Shown: one piece after another, positions 1 through 9,727 of the stretch | Position numbering within the stretch: position 1 is the stretch's first letter | How the letters are laid out: each line of letters begins with the position of its first letter | Assembly: GCA_026692865.1 (NCBI GenBank) | Contig: JAPLNI010000031.1 | Coordinates: 56,404 to 120,403, forward strand | Direction of reading: 5' to 3' | DNA length: 64,000 nucleotides | From: Planctomycetota bacterium | GTDB lineage: Bacteria > Planctomycetota > Planctomycetia > Pirellulales > Pirellulaceae | Notes under the pieces: model-generated | Seen by the model: the letters and a program-made list of their open reading frames with translations, nothing else | Database searches by the model: none | What the model was told of the DNA's origin: nothing | Made by a program: the position numbers and the translations under genes

Positions 1-290
1 TTCACCATCACGGTTCCCGCCGTTGTCCCATCGGACTTCCATAATTCAACACCGCTTGAAGCAGACGAGGCGGCGAAGAACGCTGTCGAACCAACCGAGA
101 CCATTCCGTAAGGCGTGATCGCCGTGTCAGCTACCCCAGGGTTGATATCTTGAAGCAACGTAAAGTCCGCTGCCATGAGATATCGACTCTCCAACGTCTC
201 CGGAAAGTACAAACTCCGCGAAGACTTTTTGCGGGGACTTTGCTCTGTTCGATCACGCCGAAAAACGGAACGTATGATTTTAGCAAACAT
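1..290 (-). CDS. Secreted ELWxxDGT-repeat protein, N-terminal part only
   Basis: The left edge cuts this minus-strand gene; only about 96 N-terminal residues are present. The frame opens with ATG at 288-290, runs through a basic stretch (RKKSSRS) into LESRYLMAADF and then reaches ELWKSDGTTAGTVMVK. The last segment is a typical ELWxxDGT repeat, a short beta-propeller-like repeat found in large extracellular bacterial proteins. The LExRxLMA motif shortly after a basic N-terminus is common in planctomycete exported giant proteins, and the 1678-residue protein at 32.7 kb has a close version (LEDRRLMA). An internal ATG at 174-176 gives a shorter frame but would cut the export motif, so the upstream start is preferred. 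Function beyond surface or extracellular location is not known. Confidence 0.75.
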   Translation of the reverse strand, partial: MFAKIIRSVFRRDRTEQSPRKKSSRSLYFPETLESRYLMAADFTLLQDINPGVADTAITPYGMVSVGSTAFFAASSASSGVELWKSDGTTAGTVMV

Positions 291-441
291 ATAAGATCGT
301 CTGGTTATCGTGCTGAACGAGATATTTTTGTTTGCCCACAGAAGAAGGTGCCGAGTGCCAAAAGCAAAGCTTGCCAAGCCAACAATTCCGGCGACACTCC
401 GCTAGGTAAGAATATCAAAACCCATCTTCGTGTGAAGCGGA

Positions 442-1149
442 TTAAACCGCAAGAATATTACGCTTACGATATCTACTAAAACCAAACGCGGCCAAAGTTA
501 CTGTTACCAAAGCAATTGCGGAAGGCTCTGGTACGGCAGTGATGCTTCCTCCGTCAAAAGTAAGTTCAGATAATGGTATCGGACTATTCGTGTTATCGTC
601 GATCAAATCCAAGCTCCCGGGCATGTTAAACAGACCAGGAATCAAAACCATACCATTCGCTCCAGGCCGAACAGTGAAGGTGATCGCAGACACCGCAAAA
701 GGGTTTGGGACAGACGTTGCAGTCGGCCCCGGATCGCCAAAGCTTGGGACTGTCCCAGCTATAAATTCATTGACTCCGTAAAGCCCGACAATCGGATCAA
801 TGAGTCCAGTGCTTTGAATGTTATAAACAGGCCCAGTGTTTCCCGTGCTTGGAGGAGCATTTGGAAGAGTTGCTGGTCCCGTATCTGTACGGCTTACGAA
901 CAATAGGCTCGATGAGGAAAATCGAGTGCTTATCTCGTAATTACTTACCGACGAGGAACCCGTAATGGTGAAAACGATTGTCGCAGTGACCGTGTCGCCT
1001 GGGCTGGCGACGATCGTTGACTGGATACCGTTTGCAAGCGTGGCATCCCAATCGACACTCACGATTACACCAGCATCGACCGGCTTTACTAGGCACGCGA
1101 CGATAAACAGAATCGCGATTAAGAGAACGGGTTTTGTACTATAAGGCAT
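442..1149 (-). CDS. PEP-CTERM sorting domain protein
   Basis: A secreted protein of about 235 residues. The N-terminus has a signal peptide (a hydrophobic run VLLIAILFIVACLV followed by KPVDAG). The C-terminus has the PEP-CTERM signature: VPEPS, a hydrophobic segment (AIALVTVTLAAFGF) and a basic end (SRYRKR), which directs processing by an exosortase. The middle is Ser/Thr/Gly-rich and beta-like, with a cohesin-like flavour (VDWDATLANG, TITGSSSVSNYEIS); I do not assign a function. The ATG at 1149 is chosen over a TTG at 1167 because GGGAG lies 11 nt upstream of the ATG. It is divergent from the ABC permease at 1614. No exosortase gene is in the window. Confidence 0.8.
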   Translation of the reverse strand: MPYSTKPVLLIAILFIVACLVKPVDAGVIVSVDWDATLANGIQSTIVASPGDTVTATIVFTITGSSSVSNYEISTRFSSSSLLFVSRTDTGPATLPNAPPSTGNTGPVYNIQSTGLIDPIVGLYGVNEFIAGTVPSFGDPGPTATSVPNPFAVSAITFTVRPGANGMVLIPGLFNMPGSLDLIDDNTNSPIPLSELTFDGGSITAVPEPSAIALVTVTLAAFGFSRYRKRNILAV

Positions 1150-1330
1150 GCTTGTCAAAACTCCCAACTTGACCGATCTGGAATCATTAAAACTTGCTGC
1201 CCAACGATTTAACGTTAGCTAAGATTAATCTCACAATCTCTTGGTTCCAGTACTGAGTTCCGGCGTTTCGTGAAAATCCCGAAAAACGCGGCGACTTCGA
1301 TGGAAGAATCAACAATTACTCCGGGGCTAG

Positions 1331-1467
1331 CCCGATGAAAAGCGGGGATTTGTACTTGTAGCAGATGTCTTAAGACATCTGAAAGCATCCGCTTTTGCAA
1401 GTGTTTTGATCGACATCTAGATTCTTACGAATTCAGCGACCCCGATTTTTCAAGTTGGACACAGCAC
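1331..1467 (+). repeat. MITE-like palindromic repeat, copy 1
   Basis: This is one of four related copies in the window. It holds a perfect 20-bp palindrome, CAGATGTCTTAAGACATCTG (1362-1381), then a GCTTTTG block, ATTCTTACGAATTCAGC (1421-1437), and ends in GGACACAGCAC, which resembles the right terminal inverted repeat of copy 3. The left terminal repeat is not clearly preserved. It lies in the divergent spacer between the PEP-CTERM gene and the ABC permease. The rest of the 464-bp spacer shows a GC-rich hairpin near 1488-1515 and no gene. Confidence 0.75.
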
Positions 1468-1613
1468 GTATGCATTATCTGGGAAGCCGCCTTTCGCGGA
1501 GTGGAAGGCGGCTACCGGCCGCTCCGGGGCTGGGTTTTGTTGGCATTCAAGGCTAAAACCTGCCAAACGCTATGTCTCCTTGTTTTCGACATACTTGATT
1601 TACGTTCCACTCG

Positions 1614-3233
1614 TTGACTTGTAAGTTTGCTCGTGAAATTGCTTTAAGAGTGTTGGTTCTTGTGCTGAGTCTCATAAACGCTTCGATTGCATCTCTGCTT
1701 ATATCTTTCGGAGGAGCTTCGTCGGCTGTTTGCTTGGCAATGATTTTGGTGCTCGCGATGGAAAATTGCGGGTTTCGAACTCGGCGGTGGATAGACAGTT
1801 GGCTGTTAGGCACGCTTTTTGTCCCGACTTTTGTAATCGCCGGTGCTTGGACGGCGGGGTTTGGGCTACAAGGTTTATGGCCGAGTTGGCTACCTGGGTT
1901 CTCGCCGGTTAACGTAGCCGGGAAGCCAATCTTCAGCGCTCTAATTGTGATTTGGATATATGCAGTAACGTTGCTGCCATTGGCATTAGTGCTATTGAGA
2001 CTGGGGTTCCGGGCAAGCAACTTTTCAGCTTGGACTCTTGCGAGAATGGAAGGTGGCTTCTGGGCAGGTGTTTGTTGTGGTTTATTGCCAACAGCAGCGT
2101 CTTGGATATCGGTGACGGTGGGAGTTTTAGCGGGACTCATTAGCACCGACATGTTTGTGACCAATTTGTTCCAGGTGAACACGCTTACCGAACGCAGCTA
2201 TCAAGACCTGGTCTCCGGGCAAGACCCGATAGCCACCATCGCCGGCAGTACGCTTCTCTCTTGGTCGTTGATCTTGCTACTTCAAAAGAATCTCTTATCG
2301 CGGATGAACCATTTCCCAGCAACAGTCGATCAAGTCCCTCAAACCTCACTCATGCACCGTTCGTTCGCAACGCGATTGTTTTCGTCAGCCATCCTGTTCG
2401 CGATCGTTGGAGCTTTGACCATTGTTCCTTGGACCAATCTGGTGCTCAAAGCTGGATGGGCTGTGCGCGAGTTGCCTACTACTAAGTCGCAACCAATTGC
2501 ATCCGCCGAGAGTGCTAACCTCATGCAAGGTGAAAAGCTCATTGAGCGTCGCTGGAGCTTGTCACAAACCATTCAAAGCGTCTTGGAAGCCCCCGGAAGG
2601 TTTTCAGATGAATTCTATTGGTCAGCCTGCTTAGTCGTGTCGGCTTCGATTCTCGCCACACTTGCGGGGTTGCTGATTGCCGTTGCAATGCAGAGGTCTC
2701 CAGTCTTCTTCCGGCGGATTGCCGTCTACGTGATGGCGGCTATTTTTTTTCTTCCGGGACCTACCGTAAACCAGATTGTTCTTTGTTTGATGCAGCAAGA
2801 ATGGTTGGTTTGGTGGAACGACCATACATTACTGGCCCCAGTCCTTTGCTTGCAATTTCGGCTGATTCCGATCGTGGTGGCTTGGTCATTTTGGTTTATC
2901 GGTCAATGGAGTTATCGATACCACCACACCTGGACAATCGATGATTCGCTCCCGATACGTTCTAAACTTCAGATATTGCGAATACCTGTCGGTTGGTCTG
3001 TCGCACAATTATGGCTTATATTGGTACTAGTCTCATTCAGCGATCTTTCAACGTACATGCTCTGCCTACCGCCGGGAGTAACCACCATTTCGATGCGAGT
3101 ATTCGATCTTCTCCACTATGGAGTTCGCTTCCAAGAGGCGGGTTTACTTTTATTCATCGCGGTAATGGGCCTCGGAGTCGGATTCCTCTTTGTCATTTTA
3201 AGTAAGACTCGCGAGGAAGACGCGTGGCTATAA
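1614..3233 (+). CDS. ABC transporter permease, iron/thiamine type, two fused halves
   Basis: A very hydrophobic protein of about 539 residues with roughly 12 predicted membrane segments. Two similar halves suggest a fused permease pair, as in FbpB/ThiP-type importers. The segment around residues 178-195 (STDMFVTNLFQVNTLTERSY) and the C-terminal LPPGVTTISMRVFDLLHYGV resemble planctomycete permeases annotated as iron ABC transporter permeases. It would form the channel of an importer in the inner membrane. No ATP-binding or solute-binding gene is adjacent, so the substrate is open. The start is uncertain: TTG at 1614 follows an in-frame stop at 1596, and internal GTG codons just downstream are alternatives. 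Its end overlaps the possible GTG start of the next gene. Confidence 0.62.
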   Translation: MTCKFAREIALRVLVLVLSLINASIASLLISFGGASSAVCLAMILVLAMENCGFRTRRWIDSWLLGTLFVPTFVIAGAWTAGFGLQGLWPSWLPGFSPVNVAGKPIFSALIVIWIYAVTLLPLALVLLRLGFRASNFSAWTLARMEGGFWAGVCCGLLPTAASWISVTVGVLAGLISTDMFVTNLFQVNTLTERSYQDLVSGQDPIATIAGSTLLSWSLILLLQKNLLSRMNHFPATVDQVPQTSLMHRSFATRLFSSAILFAIVGALTIVPWTNLVLKAGWAVRELPTTKSQPIASAESANLMQGEKLIERRWSLSQTIQSVLEAPGRFSDEFYWSACLVVSASILATLAGLLIAVAMQRSPVFFRRIAVYVMAAIFFLPGPTVNQIVLCLMQQEWLVWWNDHTLLAPVLCLQFRLIPIVVAWSFWFIGQWSYRYHHTWTIDDSLPIRSKLQILRIPVGWSVAQLWLILVLVSFSDLSTYMLCLPPGVTTISMRVFDLLHYGVRFQEAGLLLFIAVMGLGVGFLFVILSKTREEDAWL

Positions 3234-3292
3234 ATCAGAAAGCCATAAGTCAGAACGCCACTAGCTTGGCCGTTTGTTATCCAAGACGAGTA

Positions 3293-4480
3293 ATGGCTGC
3301 GGTCCCGAATCGCGCCGCGCTTTTACGAATACTTGTGATCGCTTTGATAAGCTTAACGGCAAGTCATTCCCTCGCTGAAGATATCCAGACAAATACGCTT
3401 TACAAGATTGTCGTCAAGCCTTCCGGACGTCCTGCTGCTGTTCATTTGGCACGCATCCTTGCAGAAGATTCTGATGGTTCTTATTTGATCGAAGAGCAAA
3501 ATGGACATCAACAACTAGTCTCAGCCGTTGCCTCGGGTGGGATCCAACCGACCGGGCAACCCTTTCAAGCTTGGTCTAAAGAACAAGTCGCCGAGGATAT
3601 GCTCAAGCGATTTCCCAAAGGATTTAAAACTCATTCCAGCAAGCACTTCGTCATCGTCTATAACACGACCGATGCCTATGCGAAATGGAATGCGGTTCTC
3701 TTTGAAAGGTTGCATAAAGCCTTCTACGCCTACTGGAAACGATTTGGTGCTGAATTGCACGAGCCTGAGTTTCCGCTGGTCTCTCTGATTTTTGAATCTC
3801 GAAACGACTATCTGAAATATGCGGCTGAGGAAAAAGTGCAAGGCGCCGAGAACATGATTGGTTTCTACAGCATGCAAACCAACCTGATTGCGACTTATGA
3901 TCTGACCGGCATCGAGGGAATGATTCCAGATGGCCAGCGTGTATCCACTACAGAATTAGTCAATACGATTCTTCGCCAACCAGCGGCCGAACGCTCCGTA
4001 GCTACTGTCGTGCATGAAGCTGTCCATCAAATCTCTTTCAATAGCGGACTTCAGCAGCGGCTCGCTTTGCACAATCCGGTAGCTATAAGCGAAGGACTCG
4101 CGATGTATTTCGAAGCGCCCGACCTCCGGAGTTCGTCCGGTTGGGGTGGTATCGGCAATGTCAACAAATACAACTTGGCTCTTTTTCGCCATTATGCGAG
4201 CAACCGCCCAACCAATAGCCTTATCACGTTGATTCAAGATGACACGCGTTTTCAAAATGCACAGACCGTCAATTCAGCGTACGGTGAAGCGTGGGCGATC
4301 TCCTATTTTCTAGCCAAAACGCGACCGAAAGAGTTCACAGCCTACTTGGCGGACCTTGCCACGCGGCCTCTAACAACAGTCAACGATGACAGACAAAGGA
4401 TTAGCGATTTCCAAAAGCATTTCGGCACCGACCTTGAGAAGCTCGATCGCGAGTTCTTAAAATTCATCGCTCGTCAATAA
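3293..4480 (+). CDS. Exported HExxH peptidase-like protein (DUF1570-like)
   Basis: About 395 residues with a signal peptide (RILVIALISLTASHSLAED). The motif TVVHEAVHQISF contains HEAVH, an HExxH zinc-peptidase signature, followed by SEGLAMYFE, where the downstream acidic residue could be the third ligand. This arrangement fits the MA-type peptidases grouped under DUF1570 in planctomycetes. An N-terminal part with KPSGRPAAVHLARIL precedes the catalytic region. The ATG at 3293 puts the signal peptide at the N-terminus. An in-frame GTG at 3224 overlaps the permease stop by 10 nt and would add 23 residues, so translational coupling is possible. Substrate unknown. Confidence 0.75.
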   Translation: MAAVPNRAALLRILVIALISLTASHSLAEDIQTNTLYKIVVKPSGRPAAVHLARILAEDSDGSYLIEEQNGHQQLVSAVASGGIQPTGQPFQAWSKEQVAEDMLKRFPKGFKTHSSKHFVIVYNTTDAYAKWNAVLFERLHKAFYAYWKRFGAELHEPEFPLVSLIFESRNDYLKYAAEEKVQGAENMIGFYSMQTNLIATYDLTGIEGMIPDGQRVSTTELVNTILRQPAAERSVATVVHEAVHQISFNSGLQQRLALHNPVAISEGLAMYFEAPDLRSSSGWGGIGNVNKYNLALFRHYASNRPTNSLITLIQDDTRFQNAQTVNSAYGEAWAISYFLAKTRPKEFTAYLADLATRPLTTVNDDRQRISDFQKHFGTDLEKLDREFLKFIARQ

Positions 4481-4584
4481 TATTTCCAAGATCTGAACAA
4501 GACAAACGAATAACATAGCACTTCGCATAGTAGCACAACACGGAACCGCCTCCTAACGAGCGATACTGCCAGTCACGTACTTTT

Positions 4585-5805
4585 GTGAATCAAATCTTTT
4601 CCATCATGACTTCCCCGAACATAAGTCTCCCACTCGAAGACATCGCGTTTGGTGAACCGGATGAAGGCCTGAAAGCTAAAGGCAAATCATGGTTGTCGCT
4701 CCCTTGGAGATCGATCGCGTACACAACCGTTCGCATTTGGCAGATCACTTGCCTGCTGGTGCTTCTTGCCGTAGCCGCAACTATTCCCATCATTCAATGG
4801 GCATCGCTGGGATATCTGCTCGAAGCCGCCTCACGTGTCGCTAATGGGAGACCTCGGCGTGAGATACTTCCCGGGCTGGAACGTGCGGGTAGAATCATTT
4901 TGGTTCTGCTCTGTCTTGTCATAACTTGGCTTCCTGTGTGGCTTGCGACGCAGTATTCGTATCAAGCAGAACTGATCGAACCTGGTTCGCGAATCGCAAG
5001 CCTATGGCGGACCGCAGCTGGGACCGCTGCGATTCTTTGGATGATCTACGGGCTTTGGGCAATCATTCGCGGTGGTCGCATTCGAGACTTTCTCTGGCCG
5101 GCACCTGTTCGGTTTTTCAAGGAATTTATTCCTCGCATCTTACGACGTTCAACGTGGCATGACCTAGAAGACCGGCTTTGGCGTGTCACCGTTGGTCTTC
5201 AAGTTCCTCGCTTAGCTTGGCTTGGTTTTCGTGCGTGGCTGGGCGCACTGATTTGGTTAGCTGGCCCCGCAACGATGATGGTCATCGGTATGCAATCCTA
5301 TCAGCAACCGCTTCGAGTTGTAGTCGGGGTGATTGGCTTTATTGCCATGTGGTGGGTCTTGCTGCATCTACCGTTTCTCCAAGTCCAAATGGCTCAAGAG
5401 AATCGATTGCGAAGCATGTTTCGATTGTCGACAGTTCGTCAATCCTTTCGAAAAGCACCCTGGGCATTCTTCCTTGGTTCTTTGGTAACACTTACCTTAG
5501 CCCTCCCGCTGTATCTACTGCGTATCGAAGTCATTCCCAAGGAGCTCATGTTCCTTCCTTGTCTGGCTTTCGTCTTGCTAACGCTACCTGCTAAGCTCTG
5601 CGTGGGGTGGGCCATGTATCGTGGGCAACAAGATATGCCTAATCGATGGCTAATGAATCGATATGCCGCTTGGTTTCTACAACTCGCAATCGTCCCCATC
5701 TACATGTTGTTTCTTTACTTGGGATCGATCTCTTCATGGGATGGCCCGTTGGTTGTTTTTCTCCAACACGCCTTCCTCACCCCAGTCCCCTTTTTCGGTC
5801 AATAG
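4585..5805 (+). CDS. Conserved multi-pass membrane protein, function unknown
   Basis: About 406 residues with around eight hydrophobic segments. The region IIQWASLGYLLEAASRVANG resembles DUF4013-like planctomycete membrane proteins, but I do not recognise a function. There are no catalytic motifs. The start is GTG at 4585 or ATG at 4606 (eight codons on); neither has a clear ribosome site. It follows the peptidase-like gene by about 100 bp on the same strand and converges on sbcC, with a repeat-filled spacer between them. Confidence 0.7.
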   Translation: MNQIFSIMTSPNISLPLEDIAFGEPDEGLKAKGKSWLSLPWRSIAYTTVRIWQITCLLVLLAVAATIPIIQWASLGYLLEAASRVANGRPRREILPGLERAGRIILVLLCLVITWLPVWLATQYSYQAELIEPGSRIASLWRTAAGTAAILWMIYGLWAIIRGGRIRDFLWPAPVRFFKEFIPRILRRSTWHDLEDRLWRVTVGLQVPRLAWLGFRAWLGALIWLAGPATMMVIGMQSYQQPLRVVVGVIGFIAMWWVLLHLPFLQVQMAQENRLRSMFRLSTVRQSFRKAPWAFFLGSLVTLTLALPLYLLRIEVIPKELMFLPCLAFVLLTLPAKLCVGWAMYRGQQDMPNRWLMNRYAAWFLQLAIVPIYMLFLYLGSISSWDGPLVVFLQHAFLTPVPFFGQ

Positions 5806-5832
5806 CTTCTGCTACGTAATCAATTTACAAAT

Positions 5833-5966
5833 TGAGCCGCTGGCGCTAGCCACGTCGTTGTCGATCTAAGAAGTCTTCGTGAATTGAAAGATGATCGATC
5901 TCGCGAGGTTTTCTTTTGGGTCACGTCGATCTCCCGAAAGCTGTAACCAGTCGCAGCACTCCAAAG
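5833..5966 (+). repeat. Composite repeat between convergent genes
   Basis: Two repeat families sit back to back. Positions 5833-5854 match the left arm of the element that flanks leuA (TGAGCC, then GGCGCTAGCC). Positions 5861-5966 match the 155-bp array at the right edge: shared blocks are ATCTAAGAAGTCTTCGTGA, CCCGAAAGCTGT and CAGCACTCCAAA. It fills the spacer between the membrane protein (plus) and sbcC (minus), where it may act in transcript ends. Confidence 0.7.
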
Positions 5967-5968
5967 CT

Positions 5969-8900
5969 TTACGTCGTTAGTCCGGGGATCTCGATCGTCG
6001 ATTTTCCGCCTCGGCCTTTGATGACTTTGACTTGTACCGGGATCAAGTCAGACATTTCTGCGACGTGTGAAATGACACCAACCTTGCGGCCTTGACATTC
6101 TAGCTGCATTAACGCTCCCATCGCAGTATTTAGCGTTGCAGGGTCCAAACTACCAAAGCCTTCGTCGATAAAGAGAGATTCAATTCTTACACGGTTCGAA
6201 GTGAGCGATGCGAGTCCCAAAGCTAATGCCAATGAGACCAAGAATGATTCGCCACCCGAGAGCGAGTGAATCGACCTGCGTTCGTCTTCCATGTCACAAT
6301 CGATGACAATCAGGTTGAGCGATTCGGGCAATCGTTCAAGACGATATCGAATGGCTAACTGCCGAAGCTGATGATTTGCATATCGAAGCAAGACGTCGAG
6401 CGTCTTTCGTTGGGCAATAACTCGAAACTTTGCTCCATCGGCAGAGCCAATCACTTCATTCAACTGAATCCATGGCTGTGCAGCATTGCGTTGATCTTGC
6501 AACTGATTCAACAGCCCAGCATTCTTCGCAATTCGTTGATCATCGTTAAGCAGAACGAGTCGCGCGGCTTCCAAAGAATCCTTGGTTTGTTGGTGATTGG
6601 TTCGTTCTAGATTGGCTGCATCGACGATTATCGATTCGAGTTCCTCGGTCGGTTGCGTTTCCAAGTGTGTTTTCATTTGCAACAGATACACGTCCAAAGC
6701 ACCTTGCGCGTTGACAACCGCATCATCAACATCCTTGAGCGACTGTCGTTGCTCCTGTATCCACGAATCGTCTCGAGCTAGAACATCATCAAGCTCGGAA
6801 AGTGACACCAATCGCGACGTTTGCGTTGCAAATTTGGCGAGCCACGCATCCAAAGCAACTTGAGTTTGTTGAAGCGAATCTTCTGCTTGAGAGGAAGCGA
6901 GCGTCGCGGATTCCAAGTTGGTCTTTGCGGACGCGAGTTGTTTCTCCCAATCGTTATTGCTACTAGTTAAGCCTAACAACTCCTTCTCAATTGCCTCTCG
7001 CTTCGCAAACATTTTCGATTCAATTTCCGTAGCCGATTCGCCACCGAAAATCTGCAACCGTTCGATTTTATGCCGATCAAGTTCCGCTTTTGCCGATTGG
7101 TAATCCAATTCACATCGGGAAATTTCTTTTTCAACGTGACGCAACGATTCTTCCAACGGGCCAATTTCCGTTGCTATTTTCTGGAGCTGCGAACCACATT
7201 GCTTCAACTGGTCGTCGATGAGATTAAAGGCGTTTACTTTCGTTGCAAACTGTTCCCTTGCCGCAATCGAATCGCGATCAAAATCGATTTGCAAATCGGG
7301 CAAAAGCACCCAAACTTCATCCAGACGCTTTACGAGGTCTGCATAATTAGATTTCGATTGGAGCCATATCGCGTTCGCTTGTGATTGTTGTTGATCGATA
7401 ACAGCGTGATGCTTCTCGCAGTCGGAAAAAGACTGCCGAGTTTCGTTTGCTAGTTTGCGAGCGACTTCAACCGCGGCTCGACAATCCGCTGTGGTTTTCA
7501 TCGCGTCACGGCAAGTCTTTTCAGTCGCCGTGATTTGCTCTAGCGCATTCTTTGTTTTGGTAAATAATGCTGCAGCTACGTTTAGCCGATCATCGTTCGA
7601 GGGCAATTCTAGTATTGCTCGCACCTCTTCAAGATCGAAATCCTCCGCAGAGATACTTTCACTGCTTGCAGTGGTTTGCTGAATATCTGATTGGCATTTG
7701 AGTATTTGTTGCTCGCGATTTTGAATGTTGACATTCAGCTCCAAAGCTTTCGATTGGAGTAGATCTCGCTGTTTTTCAAATTGTTTGACAGATTTCTTTG
7801 CGGCTTTCACGGCAGTGGCATCTGCATCGGGAGCATGCTCGCTGTAGGGATGTTCCAGCGCTCCACAGACGGGACACTCCTTGCCATCTTGGAGAGCCAA
7901 CCGCAATCGTTTTGCATGGTCGTCGATTGCGAGTTGAATTGCTTCTAACTGCTGCAAAGAAACTTGGGCAGCGATTACCGCTTCGGGCAACTCCTTTTCA
8001 ATCAAGTTATCATACGCGATCCTATCTTGAGATTGAGCAAGTGTCAGTCGCTGTAAATCAGCATTCATCCCTGATAACTTTTGCTGTTGTTTAGATATTT
8101 CACCAAGTTTTATCTTCAGATCGCTGGTCGCTTGCAGGGTGCTTTCGAGTAGTGACCGATCAGAAGCGAGCCTTTCAGGGTAAAACTTGTTTTCAGAAAC
8201 GATGGCTTTTTGCAATAGATTGTCTGCTGCTCGAAATGCATTTTCCGATTCGTCTTTTGACAGCCTGACCGCGCGGATACTCTTCTCACTATCAACAAAC
8301 GAGATGCGGGTTGCTTCCAAGGCTTGAAGTGCGGTATCGATTGCCGTCTTGCCATCGATTGCGAGATCCATTCTGTCCAGCCAAGTCGATGCTTGTTTCG
8401 CGAGCGGAGCCCAACTTTGCAAGCTCGACTTCGTTATCTCCAATTCTGCCTGCCTTGCGATAAGCACGGACTGCCGCAATTTTGCTTCTTCATGTTTTGA
8501 CTTCGCTGCGAGTTGTAGGACTCGCGCCGCATCGAGTGATATCAGCGACTTATCGAAATACTTGGTCGCAGGAACTAGAAGTGTGTCGAGGCATCTTGCT
8601 TTCGTGAGTGCAGGTTCAAGATCGATTTGTTCCCGCTTAATTTGTTCAAGCGATTGAGATGCTTTTTGAATCTTTTTGATTAAGATTGCGAGTTCGGAAT
8701 CGATATTTTGAACTTGTTCGAGAGCCTCTTTTTTTGCGATGGTCTTTATCCGAACCGATTGTATTGCAATTTCATGAGCCGCGCGAAGTGGCTTTGCCTC
8801 GCGAGCAATGAGCTCAGTTGAGTGCAGCTCGCTGCGCTGCGTTGCGGACGCCGTTTGACGACGAGTGGCGTCCAGTAATTGCTGGTTCGCTTTCTGAACA

Positions 8901-9727
8901 TTGCTCTCGCGTTCGGTTCGTATTCGAAACCACTCGAGAAACGATTCATACTTCTTGAGAGCAACGGTCGATTGATTGAGTTGTTCTTGAGCGACTTGTA
9001 TGGCCGTTTTCGCTACCACCCGTTCGTCGTCAGAAAGAGGTGGATTTCCCGTTAATTGCGTGTCGATTAGCTCGTACCGTTTTTTTTCTTCGGCTGAGCG
9101 ACGGTGAATTTCTTGCGAGATTTTCTCGAATAGTTCGGTGCCTGTTAACGCTTGTAAAATTTCAGCACGTTGTCGGTCATCTGCTTTAAGAAAGGCTGCA
9201 AAGTCATTCTGAGCCAGCAGGACGGCCCGCGTGAATTGCTCGAAGGTAAGACCAATCTTCTGTTCAATCGCCTGCAAAACTACCTTAAGACGTCCCGCCA
9301 ACTCGGGTTTGCACTGGCTTTCTAGTTCCTTTTGTCCTCGGTACAACGACATTTCTACATCTTGTAGACTTCCGTCGACACGGCGATAGCTTCGACGTAC
9401 ACTCCATCGAGCGGTCCATGTTTGTTGGTCTATTCCAACGAAGCTCACTTCTGCAAAAGCTTCAACTGAGCCTCGACGTAAAAGTGAACGCGTGTCTTTT
9501 TGCTTTTCACCCGAACTGAGAGCGTCTAAGGCACCAATCCCTTGGAGTCGAGGTGTTTTATTGTAAAGAGCCAAGCACAAAGCGTCCAACAGCGTGCTCT
9601 TCCCTGCACCTGTGGCACCGCTGATCGAGTAGAGCCCTGCCGATCGCAAAGGCTCTTTCGTAAAATCTACTGTATGCGTTCCAGCGAGCGAAGCAATGTT
9701 ATGTACTGCAATGCGGAGTATTTTCAC
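5969..9727 (-). CDS. sbcC: SbcC, ATPase subunit of the SbcCD nuclease
   Basis: A 1252-residue SMC/Rad50-type ATPase. Walker A is GATGAGKST (37-45), the ABC signature is LSGGESFLVSLALALG and Walker B is LFIDEGFGSLD near the C-terminus. Between them lie long coiled-coil arms, with the zinc-hook CPVC at 618-621 at the apex. With SbcD it opens and trims DNA hairpins and blocked double-strand ends, and so acts on palindromes at replication forks. The GTG start shares its G with the TAG stop of sbcD, so the two are translationally coupled. Length is within the upper range for the family. Confidence 0.96.
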   Translation of the reverse strand: MKILRIAVHNIASLAGTHTVDFTKEPLRSAGLYSISGATGAGKSTLLDALCLALYNKTPRLQGIGALDALSSGEKQKDTRSLLRRGSVEAFAEVSFVGIDQQTWTARWSVRRSYRRVDGSLQDVEMSLYRGQKELESQCKPELAGRLKVVLQAIEQKIGLTFEQFTRAVLLAQNDFAAFLKADDRQRAEILQALTGTELFEKISQEIHRRSAEEKKRYELIDTQLTGNPPLSDDERVVAKTAIQVAQEQLNQSTVALKKYESFLEWFRIRTERESNVQKANQQLLDATRRQTASATQRSELHSTELIAREAKPLRAAHEIAIQSVRIKTIAKKEALEQVQNIDSELAILIKKIQKASQSLEQIKREQIDLEPALTKARCLDTLLVPATKYFDKSLISLDAARVLQLAAKSKHEEAKLRQSVLIARQAELEITKSSLQSWAPLAKQASTWLDRMDLAIDGKTAIDTALQALEATRISFVDSEKSIRAVRLSKDESENAFRAADNLLQKAIVSENKFYPERLASDRSLLESTLQATSDLKIKLGEISKQQQKLSGMNADLQRLTLAQSQDRIAYDNLIEKELPEAVIAAQVSLQQLEAIQLAIDDHAKRLRLALQDGKECPVCGALEHPYSEHAPDADATAVKAAKKSVKQFEKQRDLLQSKALELNVNIQNREQQILKCQSDIQQTTASSESISAEDFDLEEVRAILELPSNDDRLNVAAALFTKTKNALEQITATEKTCRDAMKTTADCRAAVEVARKLANETRQSFSDCEKHHAVIDQQQSQANAIWLQSKSNYADLVKRLDEVWVLLPDLQIDFDRDSIAAREQFATKVNAFNLIDDQLKQCGSQLQKIATEIGPLEESLRHVEKEISRCELDYQSAKAELDRHKIERLQIFGGESATEIESKMFAKREAIEKELLGLTSSNNDWEKQLASAKTNLESATLASSQAEDSLQQTQVALDAWLAKFATQTSRLVSLSELDDVLARDDSWIQEQRQSLKDVDDAVVNAQGALDVYLLQMKTHLETQPTEELESIIVDAANLERTNHQQTKDSLEAARLVLLNDDQRIAKNAGLLNQLQDQRNAAQPWIQLNEVIGSADGAKFRVIAQRKTLDVLLRYANHQLRQLAIRYRLERLPESLNLIVIDCDMEDERRSIHSLSGGESFLVSLALALGLASLTSNRVRIESLFIDEGFGSLDPATLNTAMGALMQLECQGRKVGVISHVAEMSDLIPVQVKVIKGRGGKSTIEIPGLTT

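Noticed and set aside
150..479. A 109-codon plus-strand frame at the left edge
   Set aside because: It runs antisense to the ELWxxDGT-repeat gene, whose translation is far more protein-like.
1215..1400. A 61-codon minus-strand frame
   Set aside because: It lies within MITE-like repeat DNA and shows no protein-like features.
3446..3466. Sigma-54-like TGGCAC with TTGC
   Set aside because: The spacing is off by one base and it lies inside a coding region.
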